DNA of 64,000 nt from Candidatus Brachybacter algidus (GTDB lineage: Bacteria > Bacteroidota > Bacteroidia > Chitinophagales > Saprospiraceae): NCBI GenBank assembly GCA_016711705.1, contig JADJSK010000002.1, positions 372,001 to 436,000 of the forward strand, in the 5' to 3' direction. Every line of letters starts with the position of its first letter. The first letter of the stretch is position 1. A program made the position numbers and the translations under genes. The notes beneath the pieces are model-generated. The model was not told the origin of the DNA. It did not search any database and worked only from the letters and a program-made list of their open reading frames with translations. Shown one piece after another: positions 63,035 through 64,000 of this stretch.

Positions 63035-63090
63035 ATGTCTGTTTTTATTTATTTCTAATTTATAATTTCTGCAGATAATTTTCTGAATTA

Positions 63091-64000
63091 ATGAATCAAC
63101 ACTTACAAAATATATTAAATTTAATTCAACAGGATGAACAGTTATCGGCTGAGCTAAAAGAAGCCATTTCCAAATCACTGAAAGAAGCCAATAAAGAATT
63201 AGAAATAACTTCTTTTAAACTTGACAGAACAGAAAAAGTAAAACGCACCACCGCTATACTGCTTGAAGAAACCATCGAAGAACTTGAGCAAAAAAGTAAA
63301 GTAATCGAGCAAAGTAACGTTGCTTTACAAAAGTCCCTGGAAGAACTGAAGGCTGCACAAACCCAACTCATCCAATCCGAAAAAATGGCCTCCCTTGGAG
63401 AGCTCACTGCCGGCATCGCCCATGAAATTCAAAACCCACTTAATTTCGTGAATAATTTCTCTGAATTAAGCAATGAATTGATTGATGAAATGAATATTGA
63501 ATTAAATAAAGGTGATATTGAAGAAGCAAAAGCAATTGCAGCAGATGTAAAACAAAATTTAGAAAAAATCAACCATCACGGCAAGCGGGCAGATGCCATT
63601 GTAAAAGGCATGCTGCAACACAGCAGAAAAACTGAGGGACAAAAGGAGCCTACTGACATTAATGTTTTGTGTGATGAATATTTACGATTGAGTTATCACG
63701 GTCTTCGTGCCAAAGACAAATCGTTCAATGCAACTTTGATCACGGATTTTGATGAAAGCATTGGTAATGTCAATATCATCCCTCAGGATATTGGAAGAGT
63801 TATTTTGAATTTAATTAACAATGCATTCTATGCGGTGAATGAACATAGAGAAGCATTGTATGTATCTAATGATGCAAATGCATATGAACCAATTGTTTCC
63901 ATCAGTACAAAAAAATTTGCTGATAAGGTAGAAATACGAGTTACAGATAATGGAAATGGAATTCCTGAATCAGTTAAAGAAAAGATATTTCAACCCTTCT
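63091..64000 (+). CDS. cytoplasmic sensor histidine kinase, cut by the window end
   Basis: The frame is open from ATG 63091 to the end (303 codons). There is no membrane segment. About 100 residues of helical coiled coil (LEETIEELEQKSKVIEQSN) lead into the DHp site SLGELTAGIAHEIQNPLNF (His111) and the start of the HATPase, with N box NLINNAFYAVNE and G1 box DNGNGIP. From the DHp site on it closely follows the kinase at 58231-60260, with long identical stretches such as INHHGKRADAIVKGMLQHSR. Having no sensor domain of its own, it probably takes its signal from the FIST protein encoded just before it. Confidence 0.9.
   Translation, partial: MNQHLQNILNLIQQDEQLSAELKEAISKSLKEANKELEITSFKLDRTEKVKRTTAILLEETIEELEQKSKVIEQSNVALQKSLEELKAAQTQLIQSEKMASLGELTAGIAHEIQNPLNFVNNFSELSNELIDEMNIELNKGDIEEAKAIAADVKQNLEKINHHGKRADAIVKGMLQHSRKTEGQKEPTDINVLCDEYLRLSYHGLRAKDKSFNATLITDFDESIGNVNIIPQDIGRVILNLINNAFYAVNEHREALYVSNDANAYEPIVSISTKKFADKVEIRVTDNGNGIPESVKEKIFQPF

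Noticed and set aside
1..64000. tRNA, rRNA or riboswitch genes
   Set aside because: The intergenic regions were read for a T-loop GGTTCGAAT pattern, cloverleaf pairing and known aptamer cores, and nothing convincing was found. A covariance-model search would be decisive.

Overview
The window looks like the chromosome of a free-living member of the Bacteroidota, most likely in or near the Saprospiria. The evidence is: AT-rich DNA; two secreted proteins with type IX secretion C-terminal domains; Bacteroidota-type promoter boxes (TAnnTTTG) and weak Shine-Dalgarno signals; a CreD-type membrane protein with its winged-helix regulator; a zeaxanthin-type carotenoid operon with a CrtYcd-like lycopene cyclase; and TPR histidine kinases. 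No rRNA, tRNA, CRISPR array or integrase was seen, so most of the window reads as ordinary chromosome.

Layout. 0-8 kb: a truncated DUF2721 gene, an outer-membrane lipoprotein, a MoxR ATPase, a 6-pyruvoyl-tetrahydropterin synthase/QueD homologue, a TPR membrane protein divergent from a secreted caspase-like peptidase, and exonuclease III. 9-19.8 kb: an MFS carrier, peptidase T, an outer-membrane protein, a CoA-binding protein, glutamyl-tRNA synthetase, Sel1 and J-domain proteins, an FkbM methyltransferase and an Atg22-like transporter. 19.9-26 kb: a type IX secreted protein, an M1 aminopeptidase and a membrane protein/regulator/creD operon. 26-31 kb: the overlapping crtI-crtB-orf-crtZ-crtY operon, divergent from a MarR regulator. 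31-40 kb: a YcxB-like protein, an APC permease, a lipoprotein, acyl carrier protein, then a tight four-gene operon encoding a UbiA-type prenyltransferase, type III polyketide synthase, methyltransferase and FAD oxidoreductase. 40-57 kb: pyruvate kinase, dUTPase, a TPR protein, thiolase, M48 protease, PaaY-like hexapeptide protein, UbiX, a type IX secreted protein, aldo-keto reductase, an LLM flavin oxidoreductase and class I ribonucleotide reductase. 57.6-64 kb: a signalling locus with a histidine phosphatase, a TPR histidine kinase, two FIST-domain proteins separated by a four-helix-bundle (S23-type) gene, and a second kinase that runs off the right end.

Three signals stand out. (1) Many intergenic regions hold degenerate tandem arrays with a strict 7-bp or 8-bp period. 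They often start in or within a few bases of the stop codon of the preceding gene, and two of them flank the four-helix-bundle gene as imperfect inverted ends. (2) The UbiA/type III PKS/methyltransferase/oxidoreductase operon looks like a compact pathway for a prenylated aromatic or quinone-like product. (3) The FIST proteins and cytoplasmic kinase resemble a heme/NO-type (NosP-like) sensing pair, here duplicated.

At least eight genes are each broken by what looks like one single-base indel, mostly a shortened homopolymer. This suggests residual consensus errors rather than true decay. Those genes are annotated across the break.
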